A DNA stretch of 64,000 nt. It comes from an uncultured Dehalococcoidia bacterium (GTDB lineage Bacteria; Chloroflexota; Dehalococcoidia; Lucifugimonadales; GCA-2712585). Made by a program: the position numbers and the translations under genes. The first letter of the stretch is position 1. Each line of letters starts with the position of its first letter. The notes beneath the pieces are model-generated. The model was not told the origin of the DNA and ran no database searches. It worked only from the letters and a program-made list of their open reading frames with translations. This document shows positions 25,343 to 33,376 of the stretch, in pieces. The stretch covers positions 1,859,141 to 1,923,140 of the forward strand of contig OX638324.1 of assembly GCA_951812825.1 (NCBI GenBank), in the 5' to 3' direction.

Positions 25343-26548
25343 TTAGCCCTCCTCCTCCGGAGTGTCGGACATGCCGGCGAGAAGCGCACCGCGGTGCACT
25401 TCGCCGACGAGCCGTCCGTTGGGGCCGACGACGGCGATGGGGTGGTGGGTCTGAGCGGCGAGGGGGATGATATCTTCTATGTAGTCGTCCGGGTCTGTGG
25501 TCATAACCTCGTCCAACTCCACGCCTTCCAGGCGCTCAACCTTCTGTCGGGCCAGAGAGGCGGCGCGGTCTTCGGTGAGAATGCCCTCGACGCCCCGGTC
25601 CCTGTTCAGGAGGAAAAGGTGGTCCATGTCGTTGGTGCGCATGAGATGGAGGGCGGCGCGGGGGCCCTGCCACTGATAAGCGACGGCGTCGGGCTGCTGC
25701 ATGACGGCGTTGACCTGGATGACCTTGGCCCTTGAAACGTCCTGGACGAACTCGGCGACGTAGTCGTCGGCGGGGAGTGTGACGATCTCTTCCGGCGTAC
25801 CGTTCTGGACTATCTCGCCGTCGCGCATGATGGCGATGCGATCGCCGACTTTGAGGGCTTCGTTGAGATCGTGGGTGATGAAGACGATGGTCTTGTTGAG
25901 CTGGGATTCCAGAGTGATTAGCTCGTCCTGCATTTCACGGCGGATGAGGGGGTCGAGGCCGCTGAAGGGTTCGTCCATGAGGAGGACTTCGGGGTCGACG
26001 GCGAGGGCTCTGGCCAAGCCGATCCGCTGCTGCATTCCGCCGCTCATCTCCCTGGGCAAGTAGTTCTCCCAACCTTTGAGTCCTACGGTTTCGATGACAT
26101 TTGAGGCAACTTCATACCGTTCTTCCTTCTCCATGCCCCGAATCTCCAGCCCGTAGGCTACGTTGTCGATGACGTGGCGATGGGGCAGGAGGCCGTAGTG
26201 CTGGAAGACCATGGCAATCTTCTGGCGGCGGAAGTCGATTAGCTCATCTTGGGAGTAGTCCAGGACGTTTTCGCCGTCGAAGTAGACTTGGCCGCTGGTG
26301 GGACGGATGAGGCGGGTAAGGCAGCGAACGAGGGTGGACTTGCCGCTGCCGGAGAGGCCCATGACGACGAAGACCTGGCCTTCTTGAACCTGCAGGTTGA
26401 CGTCTCGCAGGGCTACAACGCAGCCGGTGGCTTCCTGAATTTCGCTTCGGCTCTTGTCCTGCCACTCGGGCTGGAGGGTGCGACGGGGGTTATTGCCAAA
26501 AACGTGCCAGAGTTCTTTGACGTTTATCTTTACGTTATTGCTTTGCAT
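25343..26548 (-). CDS. glycine betaine/proline-type ABC transporter ATP-binding protein with CBS domains
   Basis: 401 aa ProV/OpuAA-like ATPase. Walker [12 protein letters not shown]-loop [17 protein letters not shown] signature [15 protein letters not shown], Walker [17 protein letters not shown] and H-loop [11 protein letters not shown]. The last ~120 residues (from about 280) form a pair of CBS-like modules ([39 protein letters not shown]), which in OpuA sense ionic strength. First gene of the operon. A strong promoter sits about 175 bases upstream, leaving a long untranslated leader. Confidence 0.94.
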   Translation of the reverse strand: MQSNNVKINVKELWHVFGNNPRRTLQPEWQDKSRSEIQEATGCVVALRDVNLQVQEGQVFVVMGLSGSGKSTLVRCLTRLIRPTSGQVYFDGENVLDYSQDELIDFRRQKIAMVFQHYGLLPHRHVIDNVAYGLEIRGMEKEERYEVASNVIETVGLKGWENYLPREMSGGMQQRIGLARALAVDPEVLLMDEPFSGLDPLIRREMQDELITLESQLNKTIVFITHDLNEALKVGDRIAIMRDGEIVQNGTPEEIVTLPADDYVAEFVQDVSRAKVIQVNAVMQQPDAVAYQWQGPRAALHLMRTNDMDHLFLLNRDRGVEGILTEDRAASLARQKVERLEGVELDEVMTTDPDDYIEDIIPLAAQTHHPIAVVGPNGRLVGEVHRGALLAGMSDTPEEEG

Positions 26549-26723
26549 GCGTTATCGGGGATTCGGGGGGCGTCAATGCGCTGGGCTTGAGTCCGCCAGC
26601 AGTGAGAAGGGAGAACCGATGCGCAACCCAGTCGGGCTGACGATGGATGAGAGTTCGGTGGGGAAGACCTAATGGAATAGGTCTCTGGGCCTGACGTTCA
26701 GCGTTTCCTGCATTATTTCCCCT

Positions 26724-26752
26724 TTTATAACAGCGTTGATGGTAGCAGTCAA
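26724..26752 (-). promoter_or_regulatory. promoter of the betaine-type ABC importer operon
   Basis: TTGACT (26747-26752), a 17-nt spacer and TATAAA (26724-26729) on the minus strand. The predicted start lies near 26717, about 170 bases before the ATPase ATG. The leader contains a perfect 7-bp hairpin AGACCTA/TAGGTCT near 26665-26685. The remaining 26753-26977 shows no gene. Confidence 0.6.
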
Positions 26753-26977
26753 CCCAAAAAGCGTGAAAGGAAACAAGCGTACTTAACATAAACGGCATTT
26801 TTTGGAGGAATTTGGGGCCAAAAGGGGTTTGGTACGGTGGTTGGGAGAGTTGGTTGGGGTGGGAAGGAACGGCGAGATTGGGGGATGGTTCGGGAGCAAA
26901 GGGGTTAAGGCGTTTCCTATGCTAGAATTAGATGGGGTAGTGCCCGAATTTGCAGCGTTAGAAAGAGGAATTCACTA

Positions 26978-27661
26978 ATGAAAAGCACGATAGAGTTCAG
27001 TCCTGCTTATACTATGCTCACGCTCCAGCTGGAGCCTGGCGAGAGGGTGAAGGCGGAGCCTGGAGCGATGGTTGCGCAGCAGGGAGTTGAGATGGAGACG
27101 GGGATGGGCAGCGGAGGGCTGTTTGGCGGCCTTAAGAGGATGTTAGGCGGGGAGTCTTTCTTCGTCAACACTTTCACCGCAGGAGCGACGGGGGGATGGG
27201 TGAGCATTTCGCCGCCGATTCCGGGGGATATTCACTCGATGCCGTTGAATCCCGGGGAGAACCTGTTTCTGCAGGGAAGTTCGTTTCTGGCGTGTACGGA
27301 GAATGTGGAGACGGACACGCAGTTTCAGGGGTTGAAGGGGGTGTTCAGCGGAGAGAGTCTGTTTTTTCTGCGGGCGTTTGCCCATGGAGCGGGAGGGACG
27401 GTTTTCTTTGATTCCTACGGGGCTATCAAGAAGCTGAACGTTGACATTGGCGAGGAGCTGGTGGTGGATACGGGTCACGTGGTGGCGTTTACGGACGGGG
27501 TGGAGTATAGCATCGGCAAGGTGGGGGGAATCCGGTCGCTGATAGCGGGCGGCGAAGGGTTGGTGATGAAGTTCAGTGGTCAGGGACAGGTTTGGGTGCA
27601 GAGCAGGAATATGCTTGGTCTGGCGGAGAGGCTGATACCGTTTATGCCGAAGAAGGGGTAG
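26978..27661 (+). CDS. AIM24/TIGR00266 family protein
   Basis: 227 aa, made almost entirely of beta-strands, with the family pattern: an N-terminal LTLQLEPGERVKAEPGAMVAQ, the Gly-rich GLFGGLKRMLGGESFFVN, then ENLFLQGSSFLACTENVE, FQGLKGVFSGESLFFLRA, ELVVDTGHVVAFTDGVEYSI and the closing GQVWVQSRNM. The biochemical function of this trypsin-inhibitor-like AIM24 family in bacteria is not established. GAGGAATTCACTA precedes the ATG. It appears monocistronic. Confidence 0.93.
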   Translation: MKSTIEFSPAYTMLTLQLEPGERVKAEPGAMVAQQGVEMETGMGSGGLFGGLKRMLGGESFFVNTFTAGATGGWVSISPPIPGDIHSMPLNPGENLFLQGSSFLACTENVETDTQFQGLKGVFSGESLFFLRAFAHGAGGTVFFDSYGAIKKLNVDIGEELVVDTGHVVAFTDGVEYSIGKVGGIRSLIAGGEGLVMKFSGQGQVWVQSRNMLGLAERLIPFMPKKG

Positions 27662-27691
27662 GGGGCTAGGGGTTAGCTGAGTTGAGATGTC

Positions 27692-28471
27692 TTACTGTGC
27701 ACTGGACATCGGGTACTTGAGCTTGTAGTTGGCAATAAGGTCGTCTTCAAAGTTGTGAAGGATTGTGCCAAAGCCTTCTAGAATAATCTCTGCTGCATCG
27801 GCAAAGTAGGCATACTTGCCGGACTTAAACTGACTTCCTAGTTGTGGATACAACAACGCTTCAAGTGCAATCCGAGGAGTTTGACCAATGACAACAGCAG
27901 GTTCCCAACTGTGTTCCGCAGTAACTTTTCCTGCCCAATTCTGCTTTCTCGCATGTACATAACTGTTCCTGATTTCATTTAGGAAATCAGGCGTTTCTTG
28001 GTTTATGGCCTGCCTGTAACGCACAGCCAATTGCTCAATTGACCTTCGGTTACTCAGATAGACTTCCGCAGATTTTCTGATTACATCGTGCGCACGTTCG
28101 AATAGGACCTTTACGTGGATGGGAAACGAGCGAAAATGGTATAAGAACAACCGTCCTGCAATTTCATTCGGTGCATGTTTGATTTGACTCCCCGTCAAAC
28201 TGGTTGCTATCACTCGAATGATGTCTGCCTGCATGGTCATTTCATAACAAGATTCCAATAGCTTGTGCCATTTTGTGGTAAGCGGCTTTCTTGGAGTTTC
28301 TTTGACTTCAAATGTAGGTATCGCTTCTGGACTGAGAACAATCAAGTGACTTTTGGATTCATCCTCTTTAACTAGGTCTTCGACCTTGCGGACGTACTCA
28401 GGGTCTCGCTGGATTAGGGCTTCTTTTGCGTCTGCCCATCGGTTGTTTACGAAATCATCTATGGTAGGCAT
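27692..28471 (-). CDS. HEPN-like protein of unknown function beside tRNA genes
   Basis: 259 aa, mostly helical, in sequence clearly richer in A/T than its neighbours. Near the C-terminal half lies EIRNSYVHARKQ (Arg168-Asn169-x3-His173), which matches the R-polar-x3-H catalytic motif of HEPN ribonucleases. Further upstream are basic helical stretches (RRSIEQLAVRYRQAI). HEPN proteins are frequent toxins or phage-defence effectors. No partner antitoxin or nucleotidyltransferase is visible next to it. The base composition and the position 87 bases from tRNA-Arg suggest acquired DNA. The HEPN label rests on one motif and is tentative. Confidence 0.55.
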   Translation of the reverse strand: MPTIDDFVNNRWADAKEALIQRDPEYVRKVEDLVKEDESKSHLIVLSPEAIPTFEVKETPRKPLTTKWHKLLESCYEMTMQADIIRVIATSLTGSQIKHAPNEIAGRLFLYHFRSFPIHVKVLFERAHDVIRKSAEVYLSNRRSIEQLAVRYRQAINQETPDFLNEIRNSYVHARKQNWAGKVTAEHSWEPAVVIGQTPRIALEALLYPQLGSQFKSGKYAYFADAAEIILEGFGTILHNFEDDLIANYKLKYPMSSAQ

Positions 28472-28558
28472 TGGGGTATCTTTTTGTGTCTCGAAGGATG
28501 TTTAGATAAGTACAATTGCATAATGGGCGGGCGGCAACGTAGAGAGGAGGGGTAGGGG

Positions 28559-28634
28559 TGGCACGCCTGACAGGATTCGAACCTGCAACCCCTGGGTCCG
28601 AAGCCCAGTGCTCTATCCGTTGAGCTACAGGCGC
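28559..28634 (-). tRNA. tRNA-Arg (anticodon TCG)
   Basis: The minus strand folds into a complete cloverleaf: acceptor GCGCCTG/CAGGCGT, D-arm GCTC...GAGC, anticodon arm CTGGG-CTTCGGA-CCCAG (anticodon TCG, reading CGA), T-arm GCAGG-TTCGAAT-CCTGT, discriminator G and an encoded CCA. 76 nt with CCA. A shadow ORF across it (APVAQRIEHWASDPGVAGSN) is the classic translation of a tRNA gene. Confidence 0.96.
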
Positions 28635-28662
28635 GCGGCGGATGGTGGTCGTCGATGCATAG

Positions 28663-28740
28663 TGGGGTGAGCGATGGGATTCGAACCCACGATCTCCTGG
28701 GCCACAGCCAGGCGCCTTAGACCACTTGGCTACGCTCACC
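28663..28740 (-). tRNA. tRNA-His (anticodon GTG)
   Basis: Acceptor GTGAGCG/CGCTCAC with the extra 5' G (position 28740) paired to C73, the His identity element. D-arm GCC...GGC. Anticodon arm CCTGG-CTGTGGC-CCAGG (anticodon GTG). T-arm GTGGG-TTCGAAT-CCCAT. CCA is encoded. Lies 28 bases upstream of tRNA-Arg on the same strand. Confidence 0.96.
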
Positions 28741-29093
28741 GCGTTGGGTTACCTGTGTGGCAGTAGAGAATTATAAGGCCTTTTTGAGTTTTTCGCCAAG
28801 GTTGGGGTAGATTCTTCGTCGCTTCGTTCCTCAGAATGACATTTGGATGGGGGCTCAGGGCGACGAAAGGGTCTCTCATATGGGGAGGTAAGTTCGCGAA
28901 TCGGTCCTACGGGATGCCTGTTGGTTTGCCAGGGAATGCAGGGCGGGTTTGAAACCCGCCCCTACGGAAGAGGGGGATGGATTCCCGTCTGCACGGGAAT
29001 GACGAGGGAGGCGGGCGACCGCGAGGGTCGGCCCTGTGGGCATGAAGGGGATGGATTCCGGCTGGGGGGCCGGAATGAGGTGTGTGGTGGGGG
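28741..29093. repeat. cluster of dispersed palindromic repeats, no gene
   Basis: This gap holds several REP-like units. GTTCGCGAATCGGTCCTACGG at about 28892-28912 and GGGCGGGTTTGAAACCCGCCC-CTACG at 28941-28966 are one type. GGATTCCCGT-CTGC-ACGGGAATGACG (28979-29004) and GGATTCCGGC...GCCGGAATGA (29053-29078) are another. A short TTCGTCGCTTCGTTCCTCAGAATGAC element lies near 28813. No coding region was seen. Confidence 0.6.
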
Positions 29094-30599
29094 TTAGGAT
29101 TCTCCGGCGAGGGCGAGGTTGACGAGGGTGCGGACGGGGACGCCGGTGGCGCCTTTGACAAGGAAGCCTTTTTCTGCGGTGCTGCCGGCGGTGCCGGCGA
29201 TGTCCAGGTGGGCCCAGGGGATGCCTTCGGCGAATTCAGAGAGGAACTTGGCGGCGGTGATGGAGCCGGCGCCCCGGTCGGCGCCCACGTTCATCATATC
29301 GGCGAAGGTGCTCTCCAAAGTGTCGCGGTATTCGTCGAACATGGGGAGCTGCCAGAAGCGTTCGCCGGTATCCTCGCTGGCGTTTATGAGCTGGTCGATG
29401 AATTCCTGGTCGTTGCCCATGACGCCGGTGCATATCTTGCCGAGGGATACGACGATGGCGCCGGTGAGGGTGGCGATGTCGACCATGCGGTTGACGCCGA
29501 GTTCCCTGGCGTAGGCCATGGCATCGCAAAGAACGAGGCGGCCTTCAGCGTCGGTGTTGATGACTTCGACGGTCTTGCCGTTCATGGTCTGGACGATGTC
29601 GCCGGGGCGCTGGGCATCGCCGCCTGGCATGTTTTCGGTGGCGGGAACGATGCCGGTGACGTTGACCCTGGGTCGGATGCGACCGATGGCCTGCATGGCG
29701 CCGATGACGGAGGCACCGCCGGACATGTCGCCCTTCATGCGTTCCATGCCGGCGGCGGGCTTGATGGAGATGCCGCCGGTATCGAAGGTGATGCCCTTGC
29801 CGATGATGCCGAGGTTATCTGCGGGGTTGTCGGGGTTGCCGCGATACTTGAGGACGATGAGCTTGGGGGGCTGGTGGCTGCCGCGGGCGACGCCGACGAG
29901 GGCGCCCATGCCCTTCTCTTCCATGTCTTCGCGGTCGAGGATTTCAATTTCGAGGCCTTCGGCGTCGGCGACGCGTCGGGCGACTTCGGACATCTGGGTG
30001 GGGGTCATGACGTTGGCGGGTTCGTTGGCCATGTCGCGGGCGAGGCAGGAGGCTTCGGCGGTGATGGTCCCCAGGCGGAGACCCTTCTGAAGCTCTGCGA
30101 CTTTCGCCTCTTCCTGCTCAACGACTGTGAGGTCTGCCAGTTCTGCATCGTCGCCGTTGGAGGAGAAGTAGTGCTTAAAGCGGTAGAGGCCCAGGATGGA
30201 GCCTTCCGCCATGGCCTGGGCGACGGACTGGGGTTGGAGGCCGCCGATGCCGGCGCCGTGGGCGATGGTGCAGGCGCTGGAGATGTTGCGGCTGCGGAGG
30301 AATCGGCAGGCGTCGCCCATGACGTTGCGGACAGTGTTGGCGGAGAAGTTTTTCTGCTTGCCAAGGCCGGCTACGAGGACGCGGCCGGCGCCGATTCTGC
30401 CGAAGGTGTGGATGAGGGTCATCTCACCGGCTTTGCCGCGGATCTCGCCTTCGTCAATGAGCTGGGTGATGGCGCCTCCGAGGGCCTGGTCGACGGCGCC
30501 GGTGGCTCCGGCGGGGCTCTTGACGCCTTCGAAGATGTTGACTATGAGTGCGGGGGTGCTGACCTTGGTGACGTCTTCTTGCAGAACCTTGATGTTCAT
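29094..30599 (-). CDS. pepA: leucyl aminopeptidase (M17, PepA-type)
   Basis: 501 aa. Two-zinc cytosolic aminopeptidase releasing N-terminal residues, normally a hexamer. Signatures in order: an N-terminal macro-like domain, ARDMANEPANVMTPTQMSEVA, IGKGITFDTGGISIKPAAGMERMKGDMSGGASVIGAM (metal-binding Lys/Asp region), and the diagnostic NTDAEGRLVL with the catalytic Arg. The C-terminal GAGSITAAKFLSEFAEGIPWAHLDIAGTA is also typical. Complete, with the ATG at 30599 after AGGAGAACGC. A member of the TCAGGCGTG repeat family lies just upstream. Confidence 0.96.
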   Translation of the reverse strand: MNIKVLQEDVTKVSTPALIVNIFEGVKSPAGATGAVDQALGGAITQLIDEGEIRGKAGEMTLIHTFGRIGAGRVLVAGLGKQKNFSANTVRNVMGDACRFLRSRNISSACTIAHGAGIGGLQPQSVAQAMAEGSILGLYRFKHYFSSNGDDAELADLTVVEQEEAKVAELQKGLRLGTITAEASCLARDMANEPANVMTPTQMSEVARRVADAEGLEIEILDREDMEEKGMGALVGVARGSHQPPKLIVLKYRGNPDNPADNLGIIGKGITFDTGGISIKPAAGMERMKGDMSGGASVIGAMQAIGRIRPRVNVTGIVPATENMPGGDAQRPGDIVQTMNGKTVEVINTDAEGRLVLCDAMAYARELGVNRMVDIATLTGAIVVSLGKICTGVMGNDQEFIDQLINASEDTGERFWQLPMFDEYRDTLESTFADMMNVGADRGAGSITAAKFLSEFAEGIPWAHLDIAGTAGSTAEKGFLVKGATGVPVRTLVNLALAGES

Positions 30600-30681
30600 T
30601 GCGTTCTCCTGAGGGTTTGTGGGGTAATGATAGTGGATTGGATGGAGATTATCCAGAAGTGGGACTTGGGTCAGGGGGTGG

Positions 30682-30795
30682 ATTCGTTTTCGAGGTCTCA
30701 GGCGTGAAAAATATTCGATTTGATTTTCGACTGGGTATCAATTCGTGCCTGAAATTATTCGTTTCAGGCGTGGGGAGTCGTTTTAAAAAAAGTTG
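30682..30795 (+). repeat. TCAGGCGTG intergenic repeat, copy 1
   Basis: Contains TCAGGCGTG at 30698-30706, its inverted counterpart CGTGCCTGA at 30744-30752 and TCAGGCGTG again at 30764-30772, flanked by ATTCGTTTT-type words. The same order and the same 20-base spacing between the second and third words recur at 61351-61464. The gap 30600-31098 also has a GGATTCC...GGAATG palindrome at 30996-31020 and no gene. Confidence 0.6.
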
Positions 30796-31098
30796 GGCGA
30801 ACGAGTCGGGTTTTGGGGGTCTGGATTACGGCCCACGACTGCACGGGGGCAGGCTTTTTGCCAGAATGACGGGATGGGGGTAGCGTGTATTTGCGCGGTG
30901 CTTTGTTAATGTGCATGGATGTTCTGAGGGGATAGTAGCAGGGTAGGAGGGTTTACGGCAATGGGCAAGATGGCAAAGGGGGAAGGGAGGGGACTGGATT
31001 CCGGCTCGGGGGCCGGAATGAGGGTTACGCAAAGATCTCCTTTGGCGAGGACACGAGAGCGTGGGTTACGAGAGAGAAGGGGATGGGTTTAGCGGGGG

Positions 31099-31968
31099 CT
31101 AGTCGTTGGTGTAGTAGGCGATGCCGATAAGGCCGGGGCCGGTGTGGGCGCCCATGACGGGGGTGAACTCGCTGATGAAGATCTCGCGGCAGTTGATGGA
31201 CCGGAGGGCCTGTTTCTGGAGGAGGTGGGCTCTTTCGAGGGCGTTGGCGTGCATGATGTTGACGTGGGAGGGACTTCCGGCGGTGCGTTGGGAAACGATG
31301 GCAAGCAACCGTTCCATGGCCTTGGGGCTGCTGCGGGGTCTGGCAATGAGGGTGGCTTCGCCCTGGCTCAGTTCGACGAGGGGTTTGAAGCCGAGCAGGG
31401 TTCCGGCCCAGGCCTTGGCCTTGGTTATCTTGCCGCTCCTGCCCAGATACTTGAGGGTGTCCAGATAGGCCAGGAGGTGTAGGCGGGGCACGAGTTTTTC
31501 GATGCGAGCGACGGTTTCGGGGAGGCTCAGCCCATCCTTGGATGCCCGGTGGGCCTCCAGGGCGACGAAGCCCTGGGAACCGGCAACGGCGCGGCTGTCC
31601 AAGACGTGAATGTTCAGGTCCGGGCGCTCTTCCAGGGCGAGGCGGGCGGCGATCCTGGCGGAGTCGTAGGTGACGGGGCTGAAGCGGGGGGAGAGGGTGA
31701 TGCAGAGGATGCTTTGGGACATCTGGGCCGCGCTTCGGAAGGCTTCGAGGAAGGCCTGGGGGTTGGGGCCCGAGGTGGTGATGACGGAGCCGTTACGAGA
31801 CTGCATGAGGTAGAAGTCGGAAGTGTTCAGGTCAATGCCGTCGCGGTACACCTGGCCGTCGGCGATGAGCTGGTGGGGAACGACGATAACGCCGGTTTCC
31901 TGCAGCAGACGGGGGGGCAGACAGCAGCTGCTGTCTACCACGATGGCTAGCTTGGAAGGGTGAACCAA
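31099..31968 (-). CDS. DegV family fatty-acid-binding protein
   Basis: 289 aa. DegV/FakB-like proteins bind a fatty acid and present it to a FakA-type kinase. Typical features: the N-terminal AIVVDSSCCLPP, then VIVVPHQLIADGQVYRDGIDL, VITTSGPNPQAFLEAFRSA, ILCITLSPRFSPVTYDSARIAA, HVLDSRAVAGSQGF, LDTLKYLGRSGKITKAKAWAGTLLGFKPLV and the C-terminal VMGAHTGPGLIGIAYY. The start appears to be a TTG at 31968 that overlaps the end of the upstream membrane-protein gene by 22 bases, so the two are probably translated from one message. No fakA is visible in the window. Confidence 0.92.
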   Translation of the reverse strand: MVHPSKLAIVVDSSCCLPPRLLQETGVIVVPHQLIADGQVYRDGIDLNTSDFYLMQSRNGSVITTSGPNPQAFLEAFRSAAQMSQSILCITLSPRFSPVTYDSARIAARLALEERPDLNIHVLDSRAVAGSQGFVALEAHRASKDGLSLPETVARIEKLVPRLHLLAYLDTLKYLGRSGKITKAKAWAGTLLGFKPLVELSQGEATLIARPRSSPKAMERLLAIVSQRTAGSPSHVNIMHANALERAHLLQKQALRSINCREIFISEFTPVMGAHTGPGLIGIAYYTND

Positions 31969-32966
31969 TGGGTCACCACTTGTCGATCACGGCGGACGCC
32001 TCGACGCGAGGAGTTGCGCAGGGCCAGAAGGGCATCCAGGATGGCGGGGCTGAAGAGGAAGGCGACGGAAGACAGGATGACGAGTATGACGGCCAGAATG
32101 CCGAAGGTCAGGGGGATGGCAACAACGGTGTAGACGACCATCAGGGCTGTGGAGAGGGTGAGGAGGGATATCTGCACGAGCCGACGGCCCACTTTGAAGA
32201 AGATGACGGTGGTAACGGCGAGGGCGAGGAACACGACGACGCGGTCGATGTCCGTTTCCTGAATCTTGGAGGAGCCGGACCAGAGGAAGCCCTGCCAGTT
32301 CAGGAATAGGATCCAGGAGGTGAGGAAGGGGAATGGAAGGGCGGTGAAGGAGGCCAGGAGCCAGTCGCGCTTGACGAGGCGCATGATTACGCCGGCCAGT
32401 ATCCAGAGGCTGATGGGCACGTAGATGATGAGGGCCAGCAGGAGGGGGATGCCGAAGGGGAGGCTGCCCCTGGTCAGGAGGGTGTAACCGGCGTAGCCGA
32501 GGGCCATGAAGGCCATTATCCAGGAGATGGTGGGGGCGGCGAGGCAGTAGCCGAGCCAGGAATAGGTCCACTTGGCACCGCTGTTCTTCCATCCCCGGTA
32601 GGCGATGAAGGTGAAGAGGGCCATGGCGACCATGAGGACGAGGATTTCCGTCCAGAGGTGGAGGGCGAATAGGGCGGCCAAGAGTAGATGAGGCAGGGTG
32701 GCGAGGAGGATGTCCCGCCAGGACCCGCGGCTGTGGACGGCATAGAGGTCACCGGCCACGGCTCCCGGTCGTCCCATGTGCTGGGAGGCCCTTCTCCGCG
32801 CTTCTGGGGGGGGCAGACCGGCCTTTTCCATTTCGGCGGTGCGCTCTTCCAGGTGGCCTTCCATCTCGCGAAGGATGTCGTCCTTATCGCTGGGGGCGAG
32901 ATGGAGGCGCCTGGCCAAGTTTGAGAGGTATGAGCCTCTCCGGCGTGAATTTTTCCTGGGCTGCAT
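31947..32966 (-). CDS. membrane protein with N-terminal permease-prefix/DUF1700-like domain
   Basis: 339 aa. Residues ~12-75 (LARRLHLAPSDKDDILREMEGHLEERTAEM...RASQHMGRPGAVAGDL) match the short helical module that precedes many PadR-controlled permeases. About nine hydrophobic segments follow to residue ~315 and the tail is basic. There are no transport motifs. It starts 6 bases after the PadR-type regulator stops, the typical PadR/target arrangement, so it is probably regulated by it. It overlaps degV. The function is not known. Confidence 0.8.
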   Translation of the reverse strand: MQPRKNSRRRGSYLSNLARRLHLAPSDKDDILREMEGHLEERTAEMEKAGLPPPEARRRASQHMGRPGAVAGDLYAVHSRGSWRDILLATLPHLLLAALFALHLWTEILVLMVAMALFTFIAYRGWKNSGAKWTYSWLGYCLAAPTISWIMAFMALGYAGYTLLTRGSLPFGIPLLLALIIYVPISLWILAGVIMRLVKRDWLLASFTALPFPFLTSWILFLNWQGFLWSGSSKIQETDIDRVVVFLALAVTTVIFFKVGRRLVQISLLTLSTALMVVYTVVAIPLTFGILAVILVILSSVAFLFSPAILDALLALRNSSRRGVRRDRQVVTHWFTLPS

Positions 32967-32972
32967 GAAGGT

Positions 32973-33305
32973 TCAGGTTCCCCAGGCGGGCATGAACCGA
33001 TTGATAGCACGGGAGAAGCGGCGCCACTCTTCCATACGCTCTTCCAGGACCTGTTGGCCCTTGACGGTGATGGAGTAGTAGCGTCGAGGGGTGCCAGTGG
33101 AGCCGATGCCCCACTGACCTTCGATGAGGCCGGCGGCGGCCATGCGGTGGAGGGCGGGATAGAGGGTTCCCTCCTTGAACTGGAAGTAGCCCAGGCTGCG
33201 CTGTTCGATTTCCTTGACGATGCGGTAGCCGTGCATGGGCTCTTTGGTCAGGAGGGAGAGGAGGAGGGTTTCCGTGTTGCCCTTGAGGAGCTCTTTCTGA
33301 TACAT
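32973..33305 (-). CDS. PadR-family transcriptional regulator
   Basis: 110 aa from the ATG at 33305. Winged helix with KGNTETLLLSLLTKEPMHGYRIVKEIEQRS, FKEGTLYPALHRMAAAGLIEGQW and the wing RRYYSITVKGQQVLEERMEEW, all diagnostic of PadR. Followed by a short C-terminal helix. Such proteins repress an adjacent membrane-protein gene and respond to small ligands. It is the first gene of the group padR-membrane protein-degV. The frame continues 10 codons upstream, without support. Confidence 0.93.
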   Translation of the reverse strand: MYQKELLKGNTETLLLSLLTKEPMHGYRIVKEIEQRSLGYFQFKEGTLYPALHRMAAAGLIEGQWGIGSTGTPRRYYSITVKGQQVLEERMEEWRRFSRAINRFMPAWGT

Positions 33306-33376
33306 GGCAAATCCCAGAGTTGATGGTGAGGGCATTGTAGACAGGGTAGGGGGAGGCAGTCAAGGTTGAGGGTGGG

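Noticed and set aside
28455-28739. 94-aa ORF reading APVAQRIEHWASDPGVAGSN
   Set aside because: It is the translation of the tRNA-Arg and tRNA-His genes in a wrong frame, a well-known annotation artefact.
29082-30707. 541-aa Gly/Asp-rich ORF on the plus strand
   Set aside because: Perfect shadow of pepA on the opposite strand, caused by strong GC bias at third positions.
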